From contig JAFPVJ010000009.1 in NCBI GenBank assembly GCA_017400135.1, forward strand, positions 62,001 through 126,000: a stretch of DNA of 64,000 nt. The letters are read 5' to 3'. Each line of letters starts with the position of its first letter. The stretch's first letter is position 1. Shown in pieces: positions 63,821-64,000 of this stretch. A program made the translations under genes and the position numbers. Below the pieces are notes generated by a model, which worked only from the letters and a program-made list of their open reading frames with translations, was not told the DNA's origin and ran no database searches. The stretch is from Bacteroidales bacterium. Lineage in GTDB: Bacteria; Bacteroidota; Bacteroidia; Bacteroidales; UBA932.

Positions 63821-64000
63821 TCAGAGAACGGTCAGGACGAAGTTGCGCCAGAGGACCTCGATGTCATTGCCGTCGTGAAGCTGCAGCATGATGCGGCCCG
63901 TGGCAGCGCCGATCTTCTCGTCGTTGATATCGATCATCGGCTCACCGTTGAGCCAGGTCTGGACATGGTCTCCTTCGACGCGCAGGCGCAGCGCATTCCA
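63821..64000 (-). CDS. DUF1080-like protein, C-terminal part only
   Basis: The last 59 codons of a minus-strand gene that runs off the window. The peptide has WNALRLRVEGDHVQTWLNGE and the ending GRIMLQLHDGNDIEVLWRNF, the closing strands of the DUF1080 (3-keto-disaccharide hydrolase, LamG-like) fold with its GxIxLQxHxG and RN motifs. Such proteins act on glycans or are carbohydrate-binding domains. Its terminator lies just downstream. Confidence 0.75.
   Translation of the reverse strand, partial: WNALRLRVEGDHVQTWLNGEPMIDINDEKIGAATGRIMLQLHDGNDIEVLWRNFVLTVL

Overview
The window is a piece of a GC-rich member of the Bacteroidales (Bacteroidetes). Evidence: a SusC/SusD pair, a Porin_10-type porin, DUF3575 and Mfa2-like surface proteins, paired ExbD genes, BT_3928-like, DUF4296 and AmgK/RapZ proteins, and many promoters with the Bacteroidetes -7 box TAnnTTTG placed very close to start codons instead of Shine-Dalgarno sites. 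I cannot name the genus. The first 6.3 kb is clearly lower in GC than the rest and has the gene content of a mobile element.

Region 1 (1-6301) is an incomplete integrated element lying against the 3' end of an initiator tRNA-Met gene. It holds a frameshifted lipoprotein, a NUMOD3-like peptide, a replication-initiation-like protein, another lipoprotein, a WYL_2-type small protein, a small serine recombinase and a large serine recombinase. The large recombinase reads through the tRNA terminator into the antisense strand of the tRNA, so its last 12 residues come from the tRNA gene. The left end of the element is not certain and may lie outside the window.

Region 2 (6.4-18.6 kb): an HpcH/HpaI aldolase, hisS, sppA, then a LacI-family regulator divergent from a SusC-SusD pair, followed by a nucleoside-hydrolase-like lipoprotein. 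The SusC protein is a fusion: after the last beta strand it continues through an Ala-rich coiled coil into an OmpA-type peptidoglycan-binding domain. This is the most unusual gene of the window.

Region 3 (18.6-33.3 kb): tmk and a DoxX/MauE-like membrane protein; folP ending in a very long hairpin; a DivIC-like protein; then a tight co-directional run (nucleotidyltransferase, CPBP protease, AmgK-RapZ fusion kinase, MurU-like uridylyltransferase, porin, MltF-like lytic transglycosylase) that looks like a murein turnover and recycling unit. An FtsX-type permease, a TPR protein, an RsmF-like methyltransferase and a small SRPBCC-like protein follow on the other strand.

Region 4 (33.3-49.3 kb): a Nudix hydrolase, queA, dprA, a TatD nuclease, ansA, and an ExbB-membrane protein-ExbD-ExbD operon converging on a TonB gene that sits behind asnS and udk. 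Next, on the minus strand, come an S41 protease, dCMP deaminase, an acyl-CoA ligase and a large membrane-anchored protein.

Region 5 (49.3-64 kb): a short FNT channel overlapping an outer-membrane phospholipase A homologue; yceD-rpmF with a tRNA-Arg behind; typA behind a tRNA-Leu; an operon of a HExxH lipoprotein, a DUF3575 protein and an Mfa2-like lipoprotein; and a long minus-strand run ftsY-pheT-DUF4296-radical SAM-deoC-Dcu transporter. The window ends inside a DUF1080-like gene. Annotations rest on reading motifs by eye; no database search was possible.
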